A stretch of DNA of 64,000 bases from Cephalotrichum gorgonifer. Its lineage: Eukaryota > Ascomycota > Sordariomycetes > Microascales > Microascaceae. The stretch is taken from contig ONZQ02000003.1 of NCBI GenBank assembly GCA_900312665.1, positions 2,075,402 to 2,139,401 on the forward strand, written 5' to 3'. Made by a program: the position numbers and the translations under genes. Below are positions 22,733 to 34,418 of this stretch, in pieces. How positions within the stretch are numbered: position 1 is the stretch's first letter; each line of letters opens with the position of its first letter. The notes beneath the pieces are model-generated. The model ran no database searches and was not told the origin of the DNA. It was given only the letters and a program-made list of their open reading frames with translations.

Positions 22733-23528
22733 TTATAATTGCTCCAGGAGCCTTCTTCTCCGCCTGTCGAGGAGCTCCTCTTGCACCTCCTCTGGCGTGG
22801 GCAACGCCCACTCTTTCCCGTCCCCCGAGTCGCCCGGTAGTGGCTCCCACCCCGGCGGCGGGTCGGGGTTTCCACTGTCCGCCATGTTCCGGGACGCCTC
22901 GTCCTCCCTCTCGGCCTCGTACTTCAGCAGCTCGTCGTCCTCCTCATCGGGACTCCACCCGTAATACGCCGCGTCGACCTGCCTCCGTATGCCGGCCCTC
23001 GCGTCCAGGGGCTTCTCCTCCGCGGCCTTCGCCTTCGCCTCGAAGAGCTCCTTGACGCCCGGGAGCTCCCTCGCCCTCCCGTAGTACTTGTACCCCTTCC
23101 CCCTCCCCGGCATCTCCCTCCCCTGGTCGTCGTACATCTTGGCCACGGCCCGCATGTAGTTGGGCCCGCCCAGGTTCCGTATCTGCACCTCCCACATGTG
23201 CTTCTCCCGCATGAGCTTGTTGATCTCGTCGTTGAGGTCGCGGATCTGGTAGTCGCTGAGGGCCATGTCCTGGATCTTGGTCACCTTGCGCGAGATCTCC
23301 TTCAGGACCTGGCCGCGCCACTTCTCGCACACGGGCACGGAGTCGACCTCCGTTATGGTTCGGGGGCGGCGCGTCTGATTGGCGTTGAAGAGGCCGAGGT
23401 CCGCTGCTTGCGCTTCGCGGAAGCGGAAGAGCATGGACTGCGCCTTTTCCGAGTTTCGCGCCTGGGGTTATGCGTTAGAGGAGGATCATGATGGGCATTA
23501 AAGAGGTGTTCCGGCCGGGTCTTACCAT
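22733..23528 (-). CDS. ISY1: Pre-mRNA-splicing factor ISY1
   Basis: 243 aa from two exons. The first coding exon is only the ATG (23528-23526), followed by GTAAGA; the second (23461-22733) starts GCG after CCCCAG. The resulting N-terminus MARNSEKAQSMLFRFREAQ is the signature start of ISY1 proteins, which fixes this unusual split. The family core follows: EVDSVPVCEKWRGQVLKEI, a basic coiled region with ISRKVTKIQD and DYQIRDLNDEINKL, then YMRAVAKMYDDQGRE. The C-terminal third is acidic and ends in an Arg-rich RRRRRLLEQL. ISY1 (fission yeast cwf12) is a component of the NineTeen complex and joins the catalytic spliceosome. It is nuclear and contacts Syf1 and the active-site RNA. Confidence 0.95.
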
Positions 23529-25351
23529 TTTTGCGGTGGTGCGACGGGTACGTGGGACGTAGATTCGCTCTGGGAGAGGTAGAGTGTTGCTTTGGTACGG
23601 CAAGGATGTGGGAGTCTAGTGGATGAGCGATTCGGCGTCTTTTCCTCTCGGGCCTTGGATTTTCAGTAGCCTTGCGACGGTTCGGAGAATATGACCTGGG
23701 AGCTCTGGCCTAAAGCTGGACCAGGGTGGGGAGTGAATCTGCTTAGTCACCATTAGCTGCTCCAAGAATTTCCCTCGTCTTAACTAGGCGCGTCAGAGAC
23801 GCGACACTATCAGACCTCATCTGCTTCTTTCTCCGTCTGTTTTAGACACCGTCAACTTGTGCGCTTCAAACCGCGCTCTTCTTTTGCTATCAACTTGCTC
23901 TTTTGACAGGCTCCCGTCAGGTGACCCCCACCTTACGCGGGTCGAGGATCTTGCTCGGTTCTTTGTGCCTTGTCACCGCCCCAAAAGCGGCGGCTCCCGT
24001 CTCGGCGGATATTTCTGGTCTCTCCTGTATATCGAACAGGAATGGCTTTTGCATCACGCACAAAGGGCAGCTCCGACCTTGCTCTGACCACCAGGTCCTC
24101 CGCCGAGGACAGTATCTTCATGGTTTCTGGTTTCGCGAGGCTCGGCTAGCGCTGCCCCTCTCAAAACCCTCTCAAAGACTTGCTAACCTCTCCCTCCTTC
24201 CTGTATTCCGTTACTACCTCGCACATGACTTTTAACAAACCCCTGCTATACCATTTCGTTGCTTCCTCCCCAAAAGTGTTCCATCACTCTGATTCACACC
24301 CCCATCCGCCCTCTCGTTGGCCAATCCTGCCGTGAAGAAAACATTCAAAGAGAGCTATGATCCCCGGACGCTAGGGGTTCTTCGGAACGACAGTGTTTGG
24401 GTAAATGATCACAACCCACAAAGAACAGAGATCTGAGCAGGGCTGGCCGCCTTGATTGGCGGAGAGTCTACTACCCGGTCTGACTTCTCACCACATGAGG
24501 ACGGAGCACCCACGTGTGTGCAGTTACAGTCCTGGCGGGGAGTCATGACCACACTCATGAGCTAAGCATAGGGGCCAGGCCTGTTCACTCAGGCCGAAGC
24601 CTCCACTGCGAAGCGAAATACCTGGTTGCGCGGATTGGTGTCGAGGGAGGTTCGTTCGGGATATTGTGCCGCTGTGATGACGGTTACCTATCCCGGAGGC
24701 TTTTGATCCGTCCCGCTGTCGTCGGCCCCGGGTCTCAGCCTCTGGCCGGTGACGGAGGTGGACGCGATGCCAATGAAGGTATTTAATAAAAGTTTTCAAT
24801 CGGAGCTGGCTGGTACGTTTGCCCCCTCTCCCCTTCTGCTGATGCCCTACTTGGACCTCGCTGACAAGCATCCTTAGATCCCTTGAAACAGCCCCCTTGC
24901 ATCTTTTCCCCAACCTATCACATCCCCCTGTACTAGGGCCTTAACACCCAACTACTACTACGTTATGCCCGGTGATGATTTTGGACCAAAAAGCCAAAGT
25001 TGAGGCAGATGGGCGCGCGTTTACTACCCGACTCCCAGGAGCCGGGCGGATAACAGCGTCTCTGTCATTGAGAACATAAGAGAGCTAATCTGAGGGCGCC
25101 TTCCTTCCCACCTTTGCCCTTGTTTCGTGTCAACACTATATTTGTCGTTTCTTTCCGTCTGCGTATATAGCAAGCCTGCGTAGTGCCAGTGGCAAATCAA
25201 AACAATGTCTTTTAACTTCGTGCGCTCTAATGACCAACCGTATCTAATATACCGCTAGACCTTCGTCGTACAGTTCCCACTTTCGCATTTGATCCCCAAT
25301 CCCACATCTCGTACCCTCCCCTCCCCCGGCAAACAAAAACATGGTAAAAAT
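23529..25351. other. Intergenic, ISY1 promoter to WBP1 3' flank
   Basis: About 1.8 kb with no supported gene. ISY1 leader lies just right of 23528. Pyrimidine-rich sequence at 23820-23910 and 24170-24320 has several small ORFs with no continuity. ORF 24524-24913 (-) has no domain. No repeat or mobile-element signature seen. Confidence 0.5.
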
Positions 25352-26991
25352 CTACTGCTTCTTCTTCGACTCAACCAAGTTCGTTGGCTTACTGTACATG
25401 AACACCGCGCTGAACGCAAGGAACCCGACGATAGTGGATACGATCCCGCCAATCCAGGGCCACGCGGCGACGATGTCGTACGAGCGGGTGAACTCGTTGT
25501 GGGCAAGGTGCCGGACGGTGACGGTTACCTTCTCGTCTATGCTGGTGACGAAAGGCCGCTTGTAGTTTACGAGGAAGTTGAAGATGCCATGTTGGGAGGG
25601 AATGGTGAACGAGGCCGAGTAGGCGGCCGCGTTGGGGGTGACCTCGACGGGGGTTAGGTCGAGGCGGTGGAAGGCGGAGAGCATGGCGAATTCGAGCTGG
25701 ATGGCGTCCTGGGCCGGGGGCTGGTAGGGCACCCAGGTGTTCCAGGTGTACTCGGAGAGGGAGATGGTGAAGGTCTGGCGGTTTGGTTAGCTTGTGCCGG
25801 TAGAACGGAGGGTTGGGTTGGGATAGGTGAGGGGAGGGGTACTCACCACGTTGTTGTTGACCCTGTAAATATGGGGGTTTGATTCGCTCGGCTCCCCGGC
25901 CTCGTTGAGATGGTGCTCGATCCAGTTGACCCTCACGACGCCGATCTCCTGGAACGTCCACCCGGAAATGCGCTTCGCGAACTCCCTGTTCCAGGTCCCG
26001 ACGGCCTTACCGCCGTCGGCCGGCTTCACCTTGGCGTCGAACCACTTGTCGGTGAGCATGTCCGCGGAGCCGACGAGGGTGAAGCGCGCCGAGTTGCGGG
26101 CCTGGAAGGTCGACACGAGGCCCAGCTGCGATCCGGCGGCGAAGAGGTCCGCGGGGTCCACGCCGTCGGCCTGCTCCTGCGGGTTGTAGCTGTAGGCCGT
26201 GTCGGGCGCCTTGAGGACGGGGTTCAGGAGGTGGCCCTGGCCGAGCAGGTGCCCGACGCCGTGCGGGAAGACGACGGGCTCGGCGCTATCGCCCTCGGGC
26301 GTGAAGTACCCCTTGACGCCGGCTTTCAGGGGCTTCGGGGGAGAGACGAGGAGGGTGTCGTGCTTATCGGCGGCGGAGGAGACGTCGTAGTTGAAGTGGT
26401 CGACTACCAGGCCGGTGCGGTCAGCGGGGAGGCTGATGTCAAGCTCCGTGAGGAGGGCGGTGATGGAGGAGGAGGCGACGTTGTCCGAGGAGAGGGCGAC
26501 CATGATGTTGCCGTTCGCATTCATGAAGTCGACGAACTTGTTTGGTGTTAGGTTGGGTCCGAGGCCTGGCCTATGTTGTTAGCAACAATGCGAGGTGGGC
26601 GATGGAAGGAGCGCAAGCGGAGGCGTGGGCTGACCCTTGATCTTGGTAGGGAGGACGAGGACATGGTCGTAAGTCCTCTCCCCGAGGTGGAACAGGGTTA
26701 GCGACTCGCTCTTCGGCGTCTCGTACTCAATGTCGAATCCTCGGCCTAGGCGACGGAGTTCAAGTCAGTATAAATGGTCCCGTCGCTAGGAATAGAGCGG
26801 AGCGGAGCCGGGGGTGGCGCAAGCCTGCAAGGCAATGCGGGATACACACTCGTCAGATCGCCTAGGAATGTAGAGTACTTCTCCTTATCCGCCACGTCGT
26901 TCAGAATCACGAGAAGCCTGCTGCCCGTGGAACTGGCCGCCTGCACAGCCGCCGCAAGCAGCAGCAGCAGGAACGAGAAGAGGGACTTCAT
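25352..26991 (-). CDS. WBP1: Oligosaccharyltransferase subunit WBP1 (OST48 homologue)
   Basis: Four exons: 26991-26850, 26745-26635, 26565-25847, 25774-25352; 464 aa, about the length of yeast Wbp1 and human OST48. Residues 1-18 are a signal peptide (MKSLFSFLLLLLAAAVQA). The OST48 fold starts with SRLLVILND and continues with RGFDIEYETPKSESLTLF and HLGERTYDHVLVLP, then the GPNLTPNKFVDFMNANGNIMV segment. Near the C-terminus is one membrane helix (WIGGIVSTIVGFLAFSAVFMYS), and the protein ends KKKQ, a KKxx-type ER retrieval signal. WBP1 is an essential non-catalytic subunit of the ER complex that transfers the N-glycan to nascent proteins. The third donor is GTCAGC, a less common variant, supported by frame and by the conserved junction residues. 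Confidence 0.94.
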
Positions 26992-27532
26992 CGCGGCGAG
27001 GTGGGGGGACCTTTTTTCCTTCGATTGAATGGTCGAATGATCAATCTAGATAGTTGATCGGGGTTGGCGACAGCTCCTCGTTGCTGCGCATCGAAGGTTA
27101 AAAGAAGAGGGGGAAGGAAAAAAGAGAAGCTTCGAAATGGTTGGTGATGCTTCCTTCCACTTGTTCGCGAGGTCTCAGATAGCTTTGGATACGTAGCAGT
27201 TGTCTAGCGTCCTGCCAAGAGTTGCGGGTGGGTCCCCCAGACGAGTACGTGTCTGGTGTCTGCATGTATCATGTTGTGGCGGATGTGGCGCGGATGCGAG
27301 ATATTTGCCGTTGTTTAGCCGCTGACCACCACAATCCGACTGACTGTAGGGATCATCACCAAAAGTTACGCACGCTTTGTAGCTCGAACGAAGTCGACAG
27401 GACGACATACCTCTGCCAATTGCCGTCTCAGCGAGGAATTGCAAGATCAATTGGGTGAGGCCCGACCAGGACACCCACAGGCATACCGCCTCGCAATATT
27501 AGCCTGCTAATCCCGCGCTCTAGCCTCCCACA
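26992..27532. other. Divergent promoter: WBP1 (-) and complex I subunit (+)
   Basis: 541 bp separate the start codons of WBP1 and the 9.5 kDa subunit. The two genes are divergently transcribed, so this is a shared promoter region. No clear TATA box was recognised. Minus ORF 27175-27474 is not supported. Confidence 0.5.
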
Positions 27533-27882
27533 ATGTCTGGTAGCCCTCGATTCTGGGCCACGCCCCTCCGCTACATCAGATGGGCCTCGAGAGAGCGCCC
27601 GGCGTACTTCTGGTCGCTAGTCATCGGCGCCGTCGGCCCCATATCGATTCCGATTACGCTCAAGATTAGGGAGTTGGTTGGGGATGAGGACGCGCCCAAG
27701 ATCCCGGTCACATACCCTGGTAGGTCTTCTTCCTCGAGGTGATGATTGGGGAAAGGAGGAGGGGGAGGAACCTGCGCTGTTGAGAAATGGTGTTGTTGGG
27801 AAGTGGATGGAGGCTGACAGAACATTCTTTTACAGTTCCGACGGGACCGAGGAAACAGTTAACCGAGTACGGCGACCCATGA
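27533..27882 (+). CDS. NADH-ubiquinone oxidoreductase 9.5 kDa subunit
   Basis: Two exons, 27533-27719 and 27836-27882, 77 aa. GTAGGT donor and TTTTACAG acceptor in phase 1. The protein reads MSGSPRFWATPLRYIRWASR, then a single hydrophobic helix (FWSLVIGAVGPISIPITL), and then a short segment GDEDAPKIPVTYPVPTGP that is diagnostic of the fungal complex I 9.5 kDa accessory subunit. It is expected in the membrane arm of mitochondrial complex I, on the inner membrane. No cleavable presequence is apparent, as is usual for such single-span subunits. Very short, so only recognisable through the split second exon of 15 residues. Confidence 0.92.
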
Positions 27883-28829
27883 GAGAATATCGTGAGATTG
27901 GGGGACGGACCTGGGTGGAGGAGAGCGCTGCATAGCGACTACAAACTGTTTTCACTATGGAATGGTAGATATGGACGGCTGTACATCAAAGACTTAACAG
28001 AATAAACTCGGACGCTTTCTTCGACCATGAATCGGTAGCCCCAGGACTCTCGTGCAGCTGTTCGGTTGGTCTGGTGTGCGCGATTGGAGACCGTCTTCGT
28101 ATCCGGGGGCAATGGAGTCTGTGTGTGTTTCTTCAAACACTGCTATCTATCTTGTTTCTGCATATGAACTCGATAGTCGGAGTCCCGGTCAATGCCACGG
28201 ACGACCAGCTTGGATCGTGTCGTCTCTCGTTTCGCCCCGCTTCTAGCATCCTCCGGCGATCTCACTGATAGCGCATTCACCTCCAACCAGCAACCAGACG
28301 CCTTCGGGAGCACCTTCACTCGAAAGCACAAGCTCTCATGCCTACTCATACAATCTCCCACGTCATCTGCTAACGTAATGTCTAACCTTCAATCTGGACG
28401 AGCTACCATCACTCCAAGATGTTTGTTTGTAGTCATCGCACAATACAGTCGCGTCGAAACCTTGGTGGGACCGACCTATCCCATCACAGTGAAAGCAGAT
28501 CCAACCCACGGCAGGGAGTAAGTCCCCCTTGGCTTTAGCAGAAGTCCCAGCATGTGGTGATGGAAAGCCGAAATCCATTTTCTTCTCCACACTATCACTA
28601 TCAATGCTCGCGAGGAGATGGATATTCGCCAGTACCACACTGAGGAAGACTGGGCAGCTCCCATGGCGAAGGCACGCGCATGTAATAAGTGTATAGACTA
28701 CGCAGGAGACGTAGCCGAATGAGTCCGCCCCCTTACCCAGCCCTCCAAAAAACCCCAAACCACTCTACCTAGCGCTGTTCGTGAAAACGTAAAAAAGACT
28801 GCTCTACTAATTACCCCATCTTCAAGCCC
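27883..28829. other. Convergent intergenic region
   Basis: Lies between the 3' ends of the complex I subunit gene (+) and DDB1 (-). No supported gene; ORFs at 28052-28521 (+) and 28363-28758 (-) have no domains. It should contain both polyadenylation regions. Confidence 0.5.
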
Positions 28830-31800
28830 CTAATGTAGCCGCCTCAGCTCCTCCACCAGGTTCCGCATGTCCTCGACCTTGGGGCCCAGCCCATCACACA
28901 CAGTATCCTGCATCGTCTCGCTCATGTCGAGGAACAGCTCGAGGAAGGCCCCGTCGACGAACCGCACGGGTCCCTCGCCCGTGATCCCTCGCAGCCTTGG
29001 GGTCCTCCACGACATAAAACGCGTGTTTCCGGGGGTCTCGACGAATTCTGCCAGCCTTGACTGGAATTTCATCAGTAGGTCTATGTATTTTGACGAGATG
29101 GCGCCGAAGAGATACACTCCGCCGAGGACCTGATGCAGAACACACAACCATGTCAGTAACTTTCTCTAAACACATGACTTTTTTTCCCTTTCATAGGGGG
29201 ATATCAGGGGGGGAGTGTAACCCTACCGTTCCAAGGAATGCCTGTGGACGGATGATGGCATTCGGGTCCGCTGGGACATCTAGCGGCCGGATCCGATTCA
29301 CCTGCTCGCCGAAATTCATACAGCTCGTAAGCTCGAGCCGTTGGCGGTCCTGCTTCGTCGCTGCGCCGGTATTCTCTCTCAGGACCATGAGCTGGCCCAT
29401 CGCGTCGGCCTGCAGCCAGGAGTCCCCGTCGACATGGCACAGAGCCGTCGTCCACGCCTCCTGGTGGTGCCTCGCCCGCTCAATGAGCCGCGACGGACTT
29501 CCATCCTCCGTCCGGGGCGTGAACTGGAGGATGGTGAGCGACTTCATGATGTCCGCCACCCCGATCAGGTTCCCGTGCACGCTCAGATCCTGCGGACACG
29601 TCGACGAGCGGTGCTGGGCGACCTTGCGCAGTTGTCCCTGCATATGCGAGGGCTCGTCGTAGTCGTAGACGACCACGGACTCAGAGTGGCCCGCAACGAT
29701 CTGGAAACGGGGCCGGGCCGGTGAGGTATCTATCAAGGCGAGACAATGGCAAACGCTGCGAAGGGGTCGACTCTCGGCAAGCTGGAACTTGCGGTCCCTG
29801 TCAACCCCGAAAACCAATATTCTCCCCTGGCTGTCAGCTGCACCCTTCGCTGGATCCGGCGTGATGCTGGTTCCGACGATGAACCGCTCCATGAAGTTAT
29901 CCGCATCTTCCGGGTCCGTCCACGTCGCGCGGAGGATGCACTCGGGAATCTCTAGCCCCGTCGGGTCGTCCAACTGGTGTGGCTCCCCAATCACCTCGAA
30001 GGTCGACTCGTCCACTAGACATATTTCCGTCGATAATATCTCCTCTCCCGCCGAGAGGGTGCGATTTATACAGAGGAGCACAAACGCCTTGAGAGTTGGC
30101 GAATAAGCTAACCTTCGCACCGTCTTGCCGAACGGGAAGGCGTTGACCTGTGTCCTTGTTTCCGAGTCCAGCTGCGAGATCTTGAGGGAAGTGCTATCGG
30201 CAATAACGATGGACTCGGGGAAGGCTTCAGAATCGAAGGGCGCAACGTAGACCGCGTCCTGCGCGGTGGTTGCTGAGTAGGCGATTCGACCATCGACGCT
30301 GTGAATCAAACTTGATTGCTCCGTCGTCGCGAATACCTTTGACAGGCCGCCAGCCTCTGGTAATATGTGGAGGCGGGCCTGACGAGTCCCCAAAGTAACT
30401 GATTTCCGCCCCGATAATGACCGGTCTTCCTTAGAAACATTGAATGTGACAACGTTTCCGTCGTCCATAGCGACAAGAAGTGTAGGCCCGGATCTTGCAG
30501 GGGGATGAAGCTGCACAAGGACAACGTCTCGGGGAACAGATGCACTGTCTTCGGTCTGGGGAATGTCCTCCCCATGTAAAGGCTCTAAAGTTTCTAGATC
30601 GCAGAGAGTGACCGACACCGATCTCCAGAACCCAACAACGCCGACATTGAGTAGAGCAGGGGATGCGTGAACACAAGATATTTGGTCAGCCTTGGTGGTC
30701 GCAGTGTTTGGGCTGAGAGCCTTAGACACAGCTTTCAGGTTCGCTCGTAAGTTAAGTGAAACTAGCATCGTGCCGTCGACGGACAAGAGGGCCCAGTTAT
30801 CGTTCGCTGAGGCTTCCGTGATAAGCCCCGTCCGGCGCAGGCAGTCCTCCTGGGAGGCCTTAGGAGGACTCCACGACGATAGAACAATACCATTCTCGGC
30901 GTCGAGTATAGTAGCCGACTCGGAAGTGATCTGGAGTAAATTGCCATCCGGGAGATTCGAGGCGAGGAGGGTTTGGCAGTTCAGCTTCATCCCCTGGAAG
31001 GAGGTCACTTCTTCTATCCCGCCTACTTCGTCAAATTTGAATGCACGGGTATCGGTAACCGACGAGATAAGTAGTATGTCTACCTTATCCGCCCCGTGAG
31101 ACTTTAGGGTGAAGAGGCCCCGGACGTTCTCAAACTCATCGAGGATGCCCAGGTCCTCGAGCCCAACACCACTTCTAATGCCCCGAAGACTCCCGGATTC
31201 GAGGGCACCGCACCCGGCAACAAGACGTGTCTCGCCGGACGAGAACGTATTTCCGGATTTTCCGGCTTTTGATGTGTCGCCCATATCCATTACTACAAAG
31301 TCCAAGATGGGGGCGTTGCTGGAGAAGGCCGGCGAAACGCCCAAAAAGTCGAGAGTACGCTGCTCCACGTCAACCTGAAGAAGCTGAGAGTCGCCATAGT
31401 GGGAGCCGATAAAAAGAATACCGTTACCCATGTGTACAAGGGTGGAGGCTCTGGAGGTAACCACGGAGCCAAGTCGTGATACCTCTATCCCTGTTACCAC
31501 CACCCCTTCGGTAACAATAGTGAGAAGATATAAACGGCCGAAATCATCGGCTAGGAAGTAGCGTGTAACATCATACGCTTCCCATGCAACGAAGATATTG
31601 CCTTCGGAAAAGGGAGATTCGACAGTGGTGTAGTCCTCCGAATCAACGTACAGGACACTCGTCTCGCCGACGACAAGGACGCCTCCTAGGTGAGCTCTCC
31701 TCGTCGACGCGTGTCGTACATGGTGACGCTTCGTGTTGTCCTCGACGATCGGCACCGGGATGAGCATCCTCGCGAATCTGTCTTTCACCACGAGGTCAAG

Positions 31801-32526
31801 CTGGCGCTCTTTGGGCTCAAACTTGGCAGCCGTCGCATGCCGGTCGTCAGCGGTCAGCCTGTATATGGCTAGCTTGGAATCCTCCTCGTCATCACGAGTC
31901 TGGTATAGGAACGCGATCCGGGGGCCGGTATGGCTGTAGAGGAAGGTGCTCGACTTCATGAAGAGCTCTGTGAGGCGGACTTGCTCTAGGAACTGGATCA
32001 AGTGCTTCGATTCGCCCCGACCTATGAGGCGACTGATATTAATGACTCCTTCCCAGACATGGAGCGCCATGAACCTCCCTGAGGGATCGACGACACATCT
32101 GCTCTGGGACTCGGCTTCGCGCATGTGAGGCTCGGAATGGTCGGGCAGCGCCTGCACCGTGAGTAGCTGTTGTCTCGCATCGTCCCAGGACATTGTGAAG
32201 TACTCGAGGCGTTCGGTCCCGACGAACAGAAGGTCTACATCGGAATCCTTCGGGCGGACTCGCTGTAGAAGGGATATCGAGCCATAGATGGCCTTTGAAT
32301 GAAGCAGAGTGGTAGCGTCTGCCTCGACCTGCCACACCTCGATTCGGTTCGATTTTCTGGGGAGAGGAATGATTTAGCACAACTTTGCTATGGGACGCGG
32401 TGGCAGGGGGCAAGAACACTGGGAGACGAACGCAAGAACCAGGCTGCTCTCCCCACCTTTCGAGAATTGGATTCGGATGGCATGGCGGACGCTCGTAGGC
32501 CTATGGATGGGGGCGACGTAGGCCAT
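28830..32526 (-). CDS. DDB1: DNA damage-binding protein DDB1 homologue
   Basis: Three exons: 32526-32432, 32356-29227 and 29129-28830; 1174 aa (human DDB1 is 1140). The N-terminus MAYVAPIHRPTSVRHAIRIQ and the LAKSNRIEVWQ segment across the first intron match the DDB1 signature. The MMS1/beta-propeller N-terminal region follows, and the C-terminal CPSF_A-type region includes GRILVFGVDRDRKFQL, GHSESVVVYDYDE and QDLSVHGNLIGVADIMKSLT. The last exon (VLGGVYLFGAI...) encodes the conserved helical tail. DDB1 is the adaptor of CUL4 ubiquitin ligases, used in UV-damage repair and, in Neurospora, in heterochromatin/DNA methylation through DCDC. Introns are placed at GTTCGT/CCCCAG and GTAGGG/CATCAG. Cytoplasm and nucleus. 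Confidence 0.93.
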
Positions 32527-33601
32527 GGTGAAGGTCGTCAAGGACTGTGGACGAAACTTTCGAACATGGGTTTGACTGCCCAGCAAGCTGGATTATGCTA
32601 TGCACTTCGTTTATGGGCGTTGTTCGGGCTAGGCGGGGTGATTGACGCCTCGACCGGAGTTAAGCTGATGCCGCGAGATGGGTCTCCTTCGCGGTGGGAC
32701 CATGACGGCCGCGTGCTTCTACCAACCTAGGCCCAGGCCGGCCAATGCCCCAAGGGTGCTGGCAAAAATGCAATAAAAGGTATATCCTCCAAACGAGTGT
32801 TTATTTTTTCCCCACCATTTCATCTATCCTCCCATTTTTTTTTAGGTGGGAGGGGACCTCTTAATACTAATACCGATACTGATTGCCCGAACGAGGTGAA
32901 ATCTAGCTCAAATAAACCCCTCTTCTTCCAATAATATACTATTGTAGGAAGATGAGCTGGATAGACGGGTGTAGTTCTAGTCAGTGCTAAATTGTGTTTG
33001 GGCGAATATCAAAACCTTTGGGGTTTGAAGCAGACTTGCAGTTTTATGCATTACTCCGTTTTCCCCATACCTAGTGATAGGAGCACGAAATGTAAGGTTA
33101 CCCGACTTATGATCGTCATATACTCGTAAGTACGTTCCTCCGTCTATCCATGAGATATACAAGTACGGCTGTATAGATCTGAGGCACATGAAAGTGCATT
33201 TCAGACCCTACGAGCATGATTTTAATTTTGTTCTCTCTGGAGACACCCTAGTCCCTAGGCCCGTTCGCTGGAGCGAAACTTGAACGCCTGTCCCATCTTA
33301 GAGTGCCTGCTGCTGAAAATGGCTCCAGAGCCTTCAGTCATCCTTCGGTGGCATCCTTGTCGCCACTGTTTCGGTGGCAATGGTTGGTGCGAGTAGCCTC
33401 GTTGAATTGGGGGACGCGTATACATCTGCCGATGTCTGCACCCCCCTGAACATTTCTGGGCACCGGTGTTGGCCCTTCGCTCCAGGCAACGCACGAGCTG
33501 GATCATGACCGGCGGAGGCCAGAGCGACCTTCTAGCTGAACTCCAGGCTTCGCGCCACACCATGCCCCTCAATCTGTGCTGGCGGGACCCCCTTTCAACT
33601 C
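32527..33601. other. DDB1 promoter and methyltransferase 3' flank
   Basis: No supported gene. The strong A/T stretch at 32797-32850 and several GTAC-type words near 33117 (atactcgtaagtacg) and 33161 (tacaagtacgg) are the only notable features. Confidence 0.5.
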
Positions 33602-34418
33602 TCAAGCTGCCGATTCCGGTTCCGACGCCGCCGGTGCAGGTGCCGGTGTCGCTGCCGCCGCCGCCTTCCTCAAGGTAAAACCGTGATATCCGAATGAGCC
33701 TGCGCCACCTAGCACGTCTATTTTCGTGTCCCATTCGGTACCCTGGCACTCAAGTAAAGGCCTGACAAAGTGCGGTTGCCTGTATGTTATGTAGAGAAAC
33801 ATACCTCCCGGTTTGAGAACTCGGAAGACCTCCAGACAGTTAGTGGCCAAACGTCATTCATAGGCATCGGGATCAGTTTGCACCTCTTGTATATACTGGC
33901 TGGTGTTCTGCAGAACATCATCTGGGGGCGACCAAGGGCTACCATGAATCATGGCATCCAAGGTTCCCTTGTCGAAGGCGATATCTATCGAACTCGAGGG
34001 AACGTTGTCCATGTGGCGGACATCAGCCTCTGCCCATTCGATACCTTTTATCGCAGCATGTCTCTTGGACATCAGCCCGACGACAACGGGCGAGAAATCG
34101 ACACAGAGCTGATCATTATACCCCCTTTCGGCAAGCTGCTCCGGCACAGTCTGTGGATCATGGGTGAGTTTGTAGCCAGGGATCACATCGCCACGAGGGA
34201 TGGCTGGCCATGCTACTTACGCTATCTCCGGACCCTAGATGCAATATCCTAGTCTCCGACGCTGGGCTCTGGAGTAGGTTTTGCTCGAAGAAAGGCAAAA
34301 GGTCGTCAAAAGACCTGAACCATTCGTGATATTGTTTATCAGGGCCTGTTTCGGAGTATCGCTCGTCCCAATAATCGGCATGCGCCAAGCGCTCTAGTTC
34401 GGCATCAGACATCACCAT
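33602..34418 (-). CDS. Class I SAM-dependent methyltransferase, EEF1AKMT4/METTL13-like
   Basis: Three exons: 34418-34221, 34150-33884, 33829-33602; 230 aa. Motif I is ILHLGSGDS, split by an intron at GTAAGT; motif post-I VDFSPVVVG; then a motif IV-like stretch IDIAFDKGTLDAMIHG, and a C-terminal VLKPGGMFLYITYRQPHFVRPLL. The DYWDERY start and the FDKGTLDA and YRQPHF motifs fit the family of eukaryotic lysine methyltransferases that modify eEF1A (human EEF1AKMT4 and METTL13 N-domain). Predicted to methylate a protein lysine in the cytosol, most likely translation elongation factor 1A; the substrate is inferred from family. The C-terminus has an Ala/Pro-rich extension (about 25 residues). The last 3' splice site is GAG right after CTAAC, supported by the VFRVLKPGG continuity. 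Confidence 0.84.
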
